A stretch of DNA of 31,675 nucleotides from RGIG3009 sp045603285 (GCA_045603285.1 JAZULW010000031.1:1-31675); one strand, 5' to 3'. Counted from the first letter of the stretch, positions 1 to 8,353 are shown. Made by a program: numbers and translations. The notes: generated by a model from the sequence alone, not told the origin.

Positions 1-218
1 CCGATATTTCCAAAGACGGCGCGATGCAAGGTGCCAATGCGGAACTGTATCGCCGCTTGTCGGAAGAGGTGTCCCTCAATCTTGTGGCCTCGGGCGGGGT
101 ATCGTCGTTGGACGACGTTCGCCGCTTAAAGGCACTCGGTCTGTACGGCGCCATCATCGGCAAAGCCTATTACACGGGGGCTGTTAACTTAAAAGAAGCA
201 ATCGAGGTGGCCGTATGA
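1..218 (+). CDS. hisA: HisA, ProFAR isomerase, C-terminal part (5' end outside window)
   Basis: Histidine biosynthesis enzyme that isomerises the ProFAR aminoaldose to the ketose (PRFAR) in the cytoplasm. Only about the last 71 codons are visible; the reading frame enters at base 3. The segment DISKDGAMQGAN matches the conserved HisA loop carrying the second catalytic Asp, followed by the phosphate-binding strand LVASGGVSS and the terminal GAIIGKAYYTG, all typical of the (beta/alpha)8 barrel end. The stop codon overlaps the start of hisF in an ATGA arrangement, so the two are translationally coupled. The identity is supported by both motifs and the hisF-hisIE neighbours. Confidence 0.95.
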   Translation, partial: DISKDGAMQGANAELYRRLSEEVSLNLVASGGVSSLDDVRRLKALGLYGAIIGKAYYTGAVNLKEAIEVAV

Positions 219-973
219 TTACCAAACGAATCATTCCGTGTTTGGACGTAAAAGACGGCCGCGTGGTTAAAGGCGTAAACTTCCAAGGCCTTGGTGACGT
301 GGCTTCTCCTGTGCAACTGGCCAAGCAGTATTCTTCCGGCGGTGCGGATGAACTGGTGTTTTACGACATCACCGCTTCCGCTCAAGGACGTAAATTATTC
401 ACGGACATTTTGTGTGAAACCGCAAAATCGGTGTTTATTCCCCTCACGGTAGGCGGGGGTATTCGCACCACCGCCGATTTTGAACGGGTGTTGGCGTGCG
501 GTGCCGATAAGGTGAGCGTCAATTCGGGAGCCATTGCCGACCCCTCGCTCATCGGGAAAGCCGCCAAATTGTACGGCGACCAATGTGTGGTGCTGTCGGT
601 AGACATCAAGCGCGTGGACGGCGTATTCCGCGTGTTTGCCAAAGGTGGCCGCGAAAACACGGGTATGGAAGCCATTTCGTGGATTCGCCGTTGCGTAGAG
701 GATGGCGCCGGCGAAGTGGTGCTCAATTCGATCGACACCGACGGTGTCAAAAGCGGGTTCGATCTGGAAATGCTGGCCGCCGTGTGTGAGGCGGTCTCGG
801 TGCCGGTCATCGCTTCGGGCGGTGCCGGAAACAGAGACCATTTTATCGAGTTATTCCGCACGCTACCGAAAGTGGATGCAGGGCTGGCGGCTTCCATTTT
901 CCATTTCGGCGAAGTGGATATTCGCGATTTAAAAGACTATATGGCACAAAGCGGCATTGCCGCGCGCCGCTGA
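215..973 (+). CDS. hisF: HisF, imidazole glycerol phosphate synthase cyclase subunit
   Basis: Cyclase half of IGP synthase. With HisH it converts PRFAR and glutamine-derived ammonia into imidazole glycerol phosphate and AICAR. The protein has 252 aa, the normal length. The N-terminus IIPCLDVKDGRVVKGVNF carries the catalytic Asp near residue 11. The second catalytic Asp lies in the VVLSVDIKR strand, and NSIDTDGVKSGFDLE is the conserved phosphate/loop region. The pseudo-twofold half-barrel repeats TVGGGIR and IASGGAG are both present. The start codon overlaps the hisA stop by 4 bases, and hisIE follows after 13 bases. hisH is not in view and would lie upstream. Confidence 0.97.
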   Translation: MITKRIIPCLDVKDGRVVKGVNFQGLGDVASPVQLAKQYSSGGADELVFYDITASAQGRKLFTDILCETAKSVFIPLTVGGGIRTTADFERVLACGADKVSVNSGAIADPSLIGKAAKLYGDQCVVLSVDIKRVDGVFRVFAKGGRENTGMEAISWIRRCVEDGAGEVVLNSIDTDGVKSGFDLEMLAAVCEAVSVPVIASGGAGNRDHFIELFRTLPKVDAGLAASIFHFGEVDIRDLKDYMAQSGIAARR

Positions 974-986
974 AAGGACGACTGTT

Positions 987-1637
987 ATGCTGAATATTGA
1001 CGAACTGAAATTTGACGAACAAGGCCTCATCCCCGCTATTGTGACCGATGCGGTGACCAAGCAAGTCTTGACACTGGCGTATATGAACCGTGAAAGTTTG
1101 CAGATCTCAATGGAGAAAGGCCTCACGTGTTTTTGGAGCCGTTCCCGTCAAGAACTGTGGCTCAAAGGGGAAACCAGCGGCAATTATCAACACATTGTGT
1201 CCATCACGGCCGACTGTGATCACGATGCCCTGGTTGTAATGGTGGAGCCCGACGGCCCCGCGTGCCACACGGGTGCGGTGTCTTGTTTTGAAAAGCCGGT
1301 TTGGGAAAGCGATACGTTGCAAGAATTCTCGTTGAGCAGTTTGATGAGCCTTATCGAAGGCCGCAAAACGGACAAAAAAGAGGGTTCGTACACCACGTAT
1401 TTGTTTGAAAAAGGCTTGGATAAAATCCTCAAAAAGGTGGGCGAGGAGTGTACCGAAGTCATCATTGCCGCCAAGGATAACGACAAGAAAGAAACCGTTT
1501 ACGAAATTGCCGATCTTACGTACCACGTGATGGTGCTGATGATTGAAGCGGGCATCTCGCTTGAGGATATTCACCGTGAACTGGCTTCGCGCCACGTGAT
1601 CGACCGCAAAGTAAAACAAGAGAAAATGACTTCGTAA
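987..1637 (+). CDS. hisI: HisIE, bifunctional PR-AMP cyclohydrolase / PR-ATP pyrophosphatase
   Basis: Fused HisI-HisE catalysing steps 2 and 3 of histidine synthesis. The start is taken at ATG 987 because a good ribosome site (GAAAGGA, about 972-978) precedes it; an in-frame extension back to 957 would overlap hisF and lacks a site. The protein is 216 aa. Residues 1 to about 110 are the cyclohydrolase, with the metal motif ADCDHDALVV and the Cys-containing ACHTGAVSCF. Residues from about 115 are the all-alpha pyrophosphatase, with KEGSYTTYLFEKG, KKVGEECTEVIIAAK and EIADLTYHVMVLM. It is the last gene of the his operon, followed by a hairpin terminator. Confidence 0.96.
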   Translation: MLNIDELKFDEQGLIPAIVTDAVTKQVLTLAYMNRESLQISMEKGLTCFWSRSRQELWLKGETSGNYQHIVSITADCDHDALVVMVEPDGPACHTGAVSCFEKPVWESDTLQEFSLSSLMSLIEGRKTDKKEGSYTTYLFEKGLDKILKKVGEECTEVIIAAKDNDKKETVYEIADLTYHVMVLMIEAGISLEDIHRELASRHVIDRKVKQEKMTS

Positions 1638-1672
1638 CGCTACGCACGTAACAGGGGCTTTCGACAAAACAC

Positions 1673-1701
1673 TTGCAACGTGGCGGTGTATGTGCTATAC
1701 T
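1673..1701 (+). promoter_or_regulatory. Promoter of the 1766 gene
   Basis: TTGCAA (1673-1678), a 17-base spacer and TATACT (1696-1701) preceded by TGC, giving an extended -10. The predicted start point near 1708 falls inside the left arm of the hairpin at 1704-1740, so the new transcript would begin with a stem-loop. Confidence 0.7.
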
Positions 1702-1703
1702 GT

Positions 1704-1741
1704 AAAAAACGGGCAGAAACCGATTTTTCTGCCCGTTTTTT
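1704..1741 (+). terminator. Rho-independent terminator of the his operon
   Basis: A-rich left arm plus CGGGCAGAAA pairs with TTTCTGCCCG followed by a T-run. The loop is 4-5 bases. It ends the his operon but also lies directly downstream of the 1673-1701 promoter. Confidence 0.85.
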
Positions 1742-1765
1742 ATCACAACGCAAGGAGAAACAGTC

Positions 1766-2488
1766 ATGGCCAGAGAACGTTATTTGGTGGGCGTAAGCGA
1801 CGAGGAATTGCAATATACTTCGCCGTCAACGCCGCTTACCCCCAAGGGTAAATGGCAGAATATGTGGTATCACCACAAATGGGGCATTCTCGGTGGTGCT
1901 TTCGCACTCGTTGTCGCAACAGTGCTCATTGTACAGCTGGTTACACGTGTAAAACCCGATTACTATATCACCATGGCCACAACGAGTTATATCCCCGAAG
2001 CCGTTACGGATGCGTGGAAAGAAGAGTTGCTCCCCTACGGCAAGGATCTGAACGGCGACGGAAAGGTGTCCATTCAACTTCAGGCGTTCAATGTGCAAAA
2101 AGACGATGAGTACACGCAACTCGGCGTTAACAACCGTCAGGCCATTATGGCGCAACTCGCGGCAGGCGACGTGATGATTTTTGCGTTTGCCCCCTCGTTT
2201 TACGAGTCGTTTATCGGCGGTATGGAAGATGGATTTTCGTTCTTTGTGCCGCTTGGCATCGAGCACGAAGGCATACAAAAAAACGACACCGCTTTCGCGT
2301 TTGATTTATCCGGATTTGCTAAGCAACAGTGGCCGGACTACACCGACGAGGAAATCGAAGCCCTCTTGCCGGATGACGTGTTGGTTGGCGTGCGGGTGGT
2401 AACCGAAAGCGCGAAGGACGAACAAAAGCAAGCACAACACGAACACTTAGAACTGCTTCGTCGGTATATCACCAAAACCAAGCCTTAA
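1766..2488 (+). CDS. Single-pass membrane protein of unknown function with an EF-hand-like loop
   Basis: 240 aa. I do not recognise the family. Residues 1-38 are a polar N-terminus containing a run ending in WYHHKWG. Residues about 39-60 form one hydrophobic helix (ILGGAFALVVATVLIVQLV), and the remaining ~180 aa form a soluble domain that is probably outside the cell, following the positive-inside rule. The outside domain has the loop DLNGDGKVSI, which fits the D-x-N-x-D-G calcium-binding loop of EF-hand and dockerin modules, but only one copy is seen. A ribosome site (AAGGAG, about 1751-1756) sits 9 bases before ATG. It has its own promoter at 1673-1701 and no operon partner. No clear terminator follows. 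Confidence 0.8.
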   Translation: MARERYLVGVSDEELQYTSPSTPLTPKGKWQNMWYHHKWGILGGAFALVVATVLIVQLVTRVKPDYYITMATTSYIPEAVTDAWKEELLPYGKDLNGDGKVSIQLQAFNVQKDDEYTQLGVNNRQAIMAQLAAGDVMIFAFAPSFYESFIGGMEDGFSFFVPLGIEHEGIQKNDTAFAFDLSGFAKQQWPDYTDEEIEALLPDDVLVGVRVVTESAKDEQKQAQHEHLELLRRYITKTKP

Positions 2489-2544
2489 CAAAGCCTTGAT
2501 TGTTGGCGAATCGTAGCACCTTTTGTCGAAGATGGACATAAAAC

Positions 2545-2572
2545 TTGACTTTTCGGACGAGTTTGCTATAAT
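2545..2572 (+). promoter_or_regulatory. Promoter of the NahK-like kinase gene
   Basis: TTGACT (2545-2550), 16-base spacer, TATAAT (2567-2572) with TGC before it, i.e. an extended -10. The leader of about 58 bases to the ATG shows no recognised regulatory structure. Confidence 0.8.
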
Positions 2573-2636
2573 ATGAAATATGTACGATAAACTTGGCTTC
2601 CCATAATATATTGACGTATGGTGAAAGAGGGATGGC

Positions 2637-3749
2637 ATGAATTTTCAAGACATCGTGGCCCCGTTTGGTATTACGGCACCGATCGTCTCCAATAAGGAGA
2701 TCTGTTCGGGGAATATCAATCGCACCTATCTGTTGACTGTGAAACAAGAGGGCGATGCCGAAAAACAATATATCGTTCAGCGTATCAACAGTTTTGTTTT
2801 TAAACAACCCGATGCGGTGATGACCAACATTTTAAATGTGACGGAACATATTAAGAAAAAACTCGTGGAAGAATGCGGCGGTTATGAACGCCGTGTCCTT
2901 TCGTTTTTGAAAACGGAAGACGGGAAACCGTACTACTACACCCCCAGTTCCAAGCACTTTTACCGTGTGTACGAATACGTTTCCGATACGATAGCACACA
3001 ATATGGTGCATACGCCCGACCAGTTTTATGAAGCGGGTCGTGAATTCGGTGAGTTCCAAGGTTGGCTTTCGGATTTTCCGGTAGACACCCTGTATGAGAT
3101 TATTCCCGATTTTCATAACACCCCCGTGCGGTACGAAGCGTTTCTGGAAGCGGTGAAAAAAGACGCCGCCGGGCGAGTGGCGGAAATGCAAGAGGAAATT
3201 CGTTTCTTGCTTGACCGGCAGGACGATTGCGGCCGTATTGTGAATTCCCTTAAAAAAGGCCTCATTCCGCTTCGCGTTACGCATAACGACACCAAAATCA
3301 ACAACATTTTGTTCGATACCAAAACGGATAAAGCGGTTTGTGTGATCGACTTGGATACGGTGATGCCCGGCTCCTCGTTGTACGATTTTGGGGATGCCAT
3401 TCGTTTCGGCGCTTCCACCGCGGCGGAAGACGAGCGCGATCTTTCGAAGGTTTCCCTTAATTTGGAGCTTTATGAGCAGTTTACGCGCGGGTTTATTCAA
3501 GGGACGGGTGGCTTGCTCACCAAAGAAGAATTCCGTTTGTTGCCGTACGGCGCGTATATTATGACGTTGGAGTTGACCGTGCGGTTTTTGACCGACTATC
3601 TCAACGGCGATGTTTATTTCAAGACCAACACACCCGATCACAATTTGGTCCGTACACGCAACCAAATGCAGTTGTTAAAGGATATGGAAACCAAATGGAC
3701 GCAAATGTGTGAAATTTCCGAGCGGTGCCGTTTGGAAGCCAACGTATAA
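2637..3749 (+). CDS. APH-fold phosphotransferase, N-acetylhexosamine 1-kinase (NahK)-like
   Basis: 370 aa. The protein follows the pattern of the NahK / 'mucin desulfatase' branch of the aminoglycoside-phosphotransferase fold. Near the N-terminus SGNINRTYLLT and YIVQRINSFVFKQP form the nucleotide-binding part. The catalytic loop is THNDTKINNILF, with the catalytic Asp at about residue 218, and the metal-binding segment is VIDLDTVMPGSSLYDFGDAIR (Asp 238/240). Members characterised in bifidobacteria phosphorylate GlcNAc/GalNAc at C1 in the lacto-N-biose salvage route; that substrate is an inference here because no lnp-type phosphorylase lies nearby. The start is ATG 2637 with AGAGG at 2626-2630. 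The gene is monocistronic, with its own promoter and terminator. A choline/ethanolamine kinase role is possible within the fold but fits the motifs less well. Confidence 0.8.
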   Translation: MNFQDIVAPFGITAPIVSNKEICSGNINRTYLLTVKQEGDAEKQYIVQRINSFVFKQPDAVMTNILNVTEHIKKKLVEECGGYERRVLSFLKTEDGKPYYYTPSSKHFYRVYEYVSDTIAHNMVHTPDQFYEAGREFGEFQGWLSDFPVDTLYEIIPDFHNTPVRYEAFLEAVKKDAAGRVAEMQEEIRFLLDRQDDCGRIVNSLKKGLIPLRVTHNDTKINNILFDTKTDKAVCVIDLDTVMPGSSLYDFGDAIRFGASTAAEDERDLSKVSLNLELYEQFTRGFIQGTGGLLTKEEFRLLPYGAYIMTLELTVRFLTDYLNGDVYFKTNTPDHNLVRTRNQMQLLKDMETKWTQMCEISERCRLEANV

Positions 3750-3757
3750 AACCATAC

Positions 3758-3786
3758 AAAGGGAGTGCCCGCAGGCACTCCCTTTT
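3758..3786 (+). terminator. Terminator after the NahK-like kinase
   Basis: AAAGGGAGTGCC / GGCACTCCCTTT stem of 12 bp with loop CGCA and a T-run reaching 3788. Confidence 0.9.
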
Positions 3787-3802
3787 TTGCCGTCAAAACG
3801 GC

Positions 3803-3831
3803 TTGTTTTTTTGCATAGACTGTGATATAAT
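3803..3831 (+). promoter_or_regulatory. Promoter of the murI-DUF1934-argS operon
   Basis: TTGTTT (3803-3808), 17-base spacer, TATAAT (3826-3831) preceded by TGTGA, which gives an extended -10. Confidence 0.7.
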
Positions 3832-3863
3832 ATCCATATCTGTGCAAAAAGGGAGGAATCGGC

Positions 3864-4679
3864 GTGGATAACCGTGCCATCGGTGTGTTTGATTCGGGTT
3901 TGGGCGGCCTTTCGGTCGTGCGCCGATTGCTCACACTATTGCCAAACGAAAACATTGTGTATTTTGGCGATACGGGGCGCGTGCCGTACGGAACGCGCAG
4001 CCCGCAAACCATCACACGGTATGCGGAACAAGATTGCCGTTTTTTGCAAAATTACGACGTAAAATGCATCATTGCCGCTTGCGGCACGGTCAGTTCCGTA
4101 GCGGCCGATGTGCTGGAACAGTTGCCTGTTCCCGCGATGGGTGTGGTGCGTCCCACGGCTGCGGCCGCGTTGCGCGCCACCAAAAACGGCCGCATCGGCG
4201 TTCTCGGCACCACCGCTACCGTGCGTTCGGGTGCGTTTCACGAAGCACTCACCGCGACCGACAAGAACGTGCAGGTGTTCGCAAAAGCCTGTCCGCTTTT
4301 CGTATCGCTTGTAGAAAGCGGATGGATTGAACGGGACGACGAAGCCGCCATTGCGGTAGCGCGCCGCTACCTGCAATCGTTTCTTGAGCAAGAGGTTGAT
4401 ACAGTCGTGCTTGGTTGTACCCATTTTCCGTTGCTGGCACCTTTGCTATCCGATATTTTGGGTGACGGGGTCACGCTGGTGGATTCGGGCCTTGCCTGTG
4501 CCGAGGCGTGCGCCGATATGCTTTCTTCTCAAAATGCCCTGGCAGAGCGTGACGGCGGTTCTTGCCGCTTTTTCGTCAGCGACCGTCCGCACGATTTCGG
4601 CGAATTGGCGGCGCGGTTTTTGGGCCGCCCCGTGCAAGAGCAAGTGGAACAGATTGAATGGGACGGTGCGGAAGGATGA
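3864..4679 (+). CDS. murI: Glutamate racemase
   Basis: Converts L-glutamate to D-glutamate for peptidoglycan. It has 271 aa, the usual length, and starts at GTG 3864 with GGGAGG at 3851-3856. The N-terminal signature IGVFDSGLGGLSVV and FGDTGRVPYGTRS are diagnostic. The two catalytic cysteines are Cys73 in AACGTVS and Cys185 in VLGCTHFPLL, with His187 beside the second. The first motif reads ACGT where textbook enzymes have ACNT, so the substrate-contacting Asn is replaced by Gly while the Cys is kept. The stop overlaps the DUF1934 start (ATGA). Confidence 0.95.
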   Translation: MDNRAIGVFDSGLGGLSVVRRLLTLLPNENIVYFGDTGRVPYGTRSPQTITRYAEQDCRFLQNYDVKCIIAACGTVSSVAADVLEQLPVPAMGVVRPTAAAALRATKNGRIGVLGTTATVRSGAFHEALTATDKNVQVFAKACPLFVSLVESGWIERDDEAAIAVARRYLQSFLEQEVDTVVLGCTHFPLLAPLLSDILGDGVTLVDSGLACAEACADMLSSQNALAERDGGSCRFFVSDRPHDFGELAARFLGRPVQEQVEQIEWDGAEG

Positions 4680-5074
4680 ACGTTACCGTAACCGTGCGTG
4701 GCATCCAAACGATGGACGGGGAGCGTGACTGCACCGAACAAACGGCAAAAGGTCGCTTGGAACGGCGCGGGCAAGAACTTTGCTTGTCCTATGTTAATGA
4801 AGAGGCGGCCACCACACTGGTGCTGACACCCGATAAGCTGGTCATTGACCGACGGGGCGAGATGGCTTCGGTGATGACGTTGCAAGTGGGAATGACCCAT
4901 TTGTGCGAATATCAAACGCCCTACGGGGTTCTCACACTGGGTGTAACGACCCATCGGTTGGATAACCGTTTAGGTGAACACGGCGGCACGCTGAGCGCGG
5001 CGTACCGCTTGGATATGGGTGGCGGTGCCACCGAAAACGAAATCGAAATTATTGTCAAGGAAGTGTCCTATTAA
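4676..5074 (+). CDS. DUF1934 (YwiB-like) beta-barrel protein
   Basis: 132 aa from ATG 4676, which overlaps the murI stop; a longer reading frame starting at 4658 lies inside murI and is not chosen. The pattern (short N-terminal strand VTVTVRGIQTMDGE, a central strand LVLTPDKLVIDRRGEM, a C-terminal strand ending IEIIVKEV) is that of DUF1934, a small lipocalin-like barrel of unknown function. In Bacillus subtilis its homologue ywiB sits directly before argS, the same context as here (TAATG overlap with argS). No catalytic residues are assigned. Its conserved position suggests a link with translation or wall metabolism, but that is only inference. Confidence 0.85.
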   Translation: MNVTVTVRGIQTMDGERDCTEQTAKGRLERRGQELCLSYVNEEAATTLVLTPDKLVIDRRGEMASVMTLQVGMTHLCEYQTPYGVLTLGVTTHRLDNRLGEHGGTLSAAYRLDMGGGATENEIEIIVKEVSY

Positions 5075-6813
5075 TGTCTACCATCGTTCAAAAAACCGAA
5101 CTTCAACTTCGCTCGGCCATCGAAAACGCGGTCAAATGCGCCGTTTTGGCAGGTGAATTGCCGAATGAGCCGTTGCCCCCTTTCGCGGTGGAAATCCCGG
5201 CCGACCGTACACACGGCGACTTGGCGGTTAACGTGGCGATGGTATCGGCGCGCGCCTTTAAAAAAGCGCCCCGCCAGATTGCCGAAAGCATTGCCGCGCA
5301 TTTGGAACTTGACGGAACGGCCTTGTCCCGCGCGGAAGTGGCAGGCCCCGGTTTCCTGAACTTTTTCTTGGCCGATTCGTATTACGGCGATGCCGTCAAA
5401 GAGGTGTTGGCACAGGGGGATGCCTACGGCCGCAGCAATTTCGGCGAAGGCAAAAAAGTGATGGTGGAATACGTTTCCGCCAACCCCACCGGCCCCATGC
5501 ATATGGGCAATGCGCGCGGCGGCGCACTGGGCGACTGTTTGGCATCGGTTCTTGACGCCGCAGGGTACGAAGTCAGCCGTGAATTTTACGTAAACGATGC
5601 CGGCAATCAAATTGAAAAATTTGCGTTATCGCTCGAGATCCGCTATTTACAACTGCATAAAGGCGAAGCGGCGGTGGCTATGCCGGAAGACGCCTATCAC
5701 GGCGACGATATTCGTGAACACGCCAAAGGGTTTGCCGCCAAGTATGGGGACAGGTTTGTGGATGCCGACGAGCAAGAGCGCCGCGCCGCACTGGTGGCGT
5801 ATGCGTTGCCTCTCAATATTGATAAAATGCACCGCGATATGAGCAAATATCGCATTGAATACGACCGTTGGTTCCACGAATCGGTGTTGCACCAAAACGG
5901 CGAGTTGCAAGAAATCATCGATCTCCTTACCGAGCGCGGCCTTACCTACGAAAAAGACGGGGCGCTGTGGTATCGCGCGGGCGAATACGGTGAAAAATAT
6001 CAAGGCAAAAAACACACCAACCGCGATGGCGTGGAAGAAGGCATTAAGGATGAAGTGCTGGTTCGCGCCAACGGCAATCCCACCTATTTTGCGGCCGATA
6101 TCGCGTATCATCGCAACAAATTTGCCCGTGGTTTTGATACGTGTATTGACGTATGGGGTGCGGACCACCACGGCCACGTGGCCCGTATGAAAGGCGCGAT
6201 GGATGCCATTGGCCTGGACGGCAACAAACTCCAAATCGTCCTCATTCAACTGGTGCGACTCATGCGTGATGGGGAAGTGGTGCGTATGTCCAAACGTTCC
6301 GGCAAAGCCATTCAGTTGGCCGACCTGTTGGACGAAGTGCCTGTCGATGCCGCGCGTTTCTTCTTCAATCTGCGCGAAGCCTCCACACAAATGGATTTCG
6401 ATTTGGGGCTCGCCATTGAGGAATCCTCTTCCAACCCCGTGTATTACGTACAGTATGCCCACGCGCGTTTGTGCTCCATTTTCCGCACGCTTGCGGAAGA
6501 CGGCGTCACGCTGTGTGCCCCGGCAGATGCCCAACTTGCGTTGTTGCAAACAGCAGAGGAACGTGACCTTGTTCGCCATCTCACCGCATACCCCGGTGCG
6601 ATCGTGGCGTGCGCCAAAGACCAAGACCCTGCCGGTATGACGCGCTATGCCATGGAACTGGCCACCTTGTTCCATAAGTTCTACAACGCGTGCCGTGTCC
6701 GCGGTGTGGAAACCGACTTGCAACAAGCTCGCTTGTCGTTGTGCGAGGCCGCGCGCATCACCCTGAGAAATGTGCTGACACTCCTCAAAATTGACGCCCC
6801 CGAAAAAATGTGA
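5074..6813 (+). CDS. argS: Arginyl-tRNA synthetase
   Basis: Class Ia synthetase charging tRNA-Arg. 579 aa, a normal length. Residues 1 to about 110 form the Add-1 domain (ADRTHGDLAVNVAM). The HIGH-type motif is HMGN (143-146) within SANPTGPMHMGNARGG, and the KMSKS-equivalent is RMSKR at about 404-408. The C-terminal anticodon-binding helical domain (DALRF-type) covers about 455-579. The start overlaps the DUF1934 stop codon by one base, making murI-DUF1934-argS one operon closed by the hairpin at 6821-6852. Confidence 0.97.
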   Translation: MSTIVQKTELQLRSAIENAVKCAVLAGELPNEPLPPFAVEIPADRTHGDLAVNVAMVSARAFKKAPRQIAESIAAHLELDGTALSRAEVAGPGFLNFFLADSYYGDAVKEVLAQGDAYGRSNFGEGKKVMVEYVSANPTGPMHMGNARGGALGDCLASVLDAAGYEVSREFYVNDAGNQIEKFALSLEIRYLQLHKGEAAVAMPEDAYHGDDIREHAKGFAAKYGDRFVDADEQERRAALVAYALPLNIDKMHRDMSKYRIEYDRWFHESVLHQNGELQEIIDLLTERGLTYEKDGALWYRAGEYGEKYQGKKHTNRDGVEEGIKDEVLVRANGNPTYFAADIAYHRNKFARGFDTCIDVWGADHHGHVARMKGAMDAIGLDGNKLQIVLIQLVRLMRDGEVVRMSKRSGKAIQLADLLDEVPVDAARFFFNLREASTQMDFDLGLAIEESSSNPVYYVQYAHARLCSIFRTLAEDGVTLCAPADAQLALLQTAEERDLVRHLTAYPGAIVACAKDQDPAGMTRYAMELATLFHKFYNACRVRGVETDLQQARLSLCEAARITLRNVLTLLKIDAPEKM

Positions 6814-6820
6814 TCAAAAC

Positions 6821-6852
6821 GCCTCTGTACCCACGGTACAGAGGCTTTTTTT
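6821..6852 (+). terminator. Terminator of the argS operon, shared with cdd on the other strand
   Basis: Stem GCCTCTGTACC / GGTACAGAGGC (11 bp), loop CAC, then seven T. The T-run overlaps the stop codon of the convergent cdd gene. In the minus direction the T-tract is weaker (GTTTTG), so termination there is less certain. Confidence 0.9.
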
Positions 6853-7234
6853 ATAATTGAAAGGAATGTGGCAACAACTCCGCTAACGAGTACGGGACGG
6901 GTTTCCCGTTTTTGTCTTCCAAAACAATGGTGAAATCGGGAGCACAAAATTCGCTCATTACCTGTCGGCACACCCCACAGGGTGAACACGGCGTGCCGTT
7001 TCCGTTCACAATGGCGATGGCATCAAAATCGCGTTTTCCCTCACTCACGGCTTTGAAAACGGCTACGCGTTCAGCACATACCGTGGGCGAAAAGGCGGCG
7101 TTTTCAATGTTGCACCCTGTATATACCGTTCCGTCGGCGCAAAGAAGTGCCGCGCCCACCGCAAAATGTGAATAGGGCGCATAGGCATTTGCCAGCGCTT
7201 CTTTGGCATAGGTTAACAACCGTTCGTGTGTCAT
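6851..7234 (-). CDS. cdd: Cytidine deaminase
   Basis: Hydrolytic deamination of (deoxy)cytidine to (deoxy)uridine in nucleoside salvage. 127 aa, typical of the homotetrameric short form. Zinc ligands are Cys53 in VCAER and Cys86/Cys89 in PCGVCRQ, with the catalytic Glu55. N-terminal AYAPYSHFAVGAAL and the nucleoside-binding GCNIENAAF are conserved. It is the last gene of the deoC-deoB-cdd operon; its ATG directly follows the deoB stop (TAAATG), implying coupling. Confidence 0.97.
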   Translation of the reverse strand: MTHERLLTYAKEALANAYAPYSHFAVGAALLCADGTVYTGCNIENAAFSPTVCAERVAVFKAVSEGKRDFDAIAIVNGNGTPCSPCGVCRQVMSEFCAPDFTIVLEDKNGKPVPYSLAELLPHSFQL

Positions 7235-8353
7235 TTACAACACCCCCAACAACGTTTTTACAGTGGTGGCTACTGCGCCAAACGGCAACGTGCCGCGGTT
7301 TTCGGGCACAATGCCGTCCCCATACAACAAAAACGGCACCATCTCGCGTGTGTGATCGGTTCCCGCAAAGGCGGGGTCGCACCCGTGGTCGGCGGTGATG
7401 ATGAGCGCATCGTCACTGCCGAGCGTAGGCAAAAAGGCGGCAAGCCAACGGTCAAAGGCGGAAAGCGCCGCGGCGTAGCCGTCTACATCGTTGCGATGAC
7501 CGTACAACATATCAAAATCCACCAAATTCACAAAACACAATCCGTGAAAATCGCGGCGGGCAACCGCTTCGGTTCGTGCCATTCCTTCCTCGTTGGAATG
7601 GGTGTGGAACGACTCGGTGATACCGGTTTGGGCAAAAATATCGCCGATCTTGCCAACGCCAATGCAGTCAAGTCCTGCGTTTTTTAACTGTTCGGGCAAC
7701 AGGTTCGGTGGGGGAACAAGCGAAAAATCGCGCCGCCTCTCGGTGCGTGTAAACGGGTGCTGTCCGCTAAACGGCCGTGCGATTACACGGCCGACGGCGT
7801 GTTCTCGCGTCAACAGCCGCCGCGCGATGCGGCAGTAATCATACAATCGGTCGGGCGGTACGATATCCTCGTGTGCCGCCACTTGAAATACACTGTCTGC
7901 CGACGTGTATACGATCAAATTTCCCGTGCGGAGATGTTCTTCGCCGTAATCCGCAATCACCGCGGTGCCCGAATACGGTTTGTTGCACAAAATTCCGCGC
8001 CCCGTTTCACGGGAAAAAGCGGCCATCAACTCATCGGGAAAGCCGTGCGGGTAGGTAGGGAAGGGTGCTTTGCTTACGTGCCCCGCCAATTCCCAATGCC
8101 CCGTGGTGGTGTCTTTGCCGAGAGAATATTCTTGCAACCGCGCGACCGCCGCGGTGGGGGTATCGGTTGCCGCAAACGGCGCCCCCTGAATATTGCCGAT
8201 GCCCATGGAAAGCAACGTAGGAATGTGCAAGTTGGCACAACGGCTTATGGAGCGCAACGTGTGAGCGCCCTCATCACCAAACAAGGCGGCATCAGGGGCG
8301 TTGCCGATGCCCACACTGTCCAAAACAAGGAGAAACACCCGTTTTTTCATCAT
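7235..8353 (-). CDS. deoB: Phosphopentomutase
   Basis: Interconverts (deoxy)ribose 1-phosphate and 5-phosphate, linking nucleoside phosphorolysis to deoC. 372 aa, slightly short for the family (about 390). The start is ATG 8353, overlapping the deoC stop (ATGA); the open frame continues upstream only as a shadow inside deoC. Alkaline-phosphatase-superfamily residues are visible: FLLVLDSVGIGNAPDA (first metal Asp12), the catalytic Thr region GKDTTTGHWELAG (about 79-91), NLVDFDMLYGHRND, and the metal cluster ITADHGCDP / GTDHTREMVPF. Confidence 0.96.
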   Translation of the reverse strand: MMKKRVFLLVLDSVGIGNAPDAALFGDEGAHTLRSISRCANLHIPTLLSMGIGNIQGAPFAATDTPTAAVARLQEYSLGKDTTTGHWELAGHVSKAPFPTYPHGFPDELMAAFSRETGRGILCNKPYSGTAVIADYGEEHLRTGNLIVYTSADSVFQVAAHEDIVPPDRLYDYCRIARRLLTREHAVGRVIARPFSGQHPFTRTERRRDFSLVPPPNLLPEQLKNAGLDCIGVGKIGDIFAQTGITESFHTHSNEEGMARTEAVARRDFHGLCFVNLVDFDMLYGHRNDVDGYAAALSAFDRWLAAFLPTLGSDDALIITADHGCDPAFAGTDHTREMVPFLLYGDGIVPENRGTLPFGAVATTVKTLLGVL

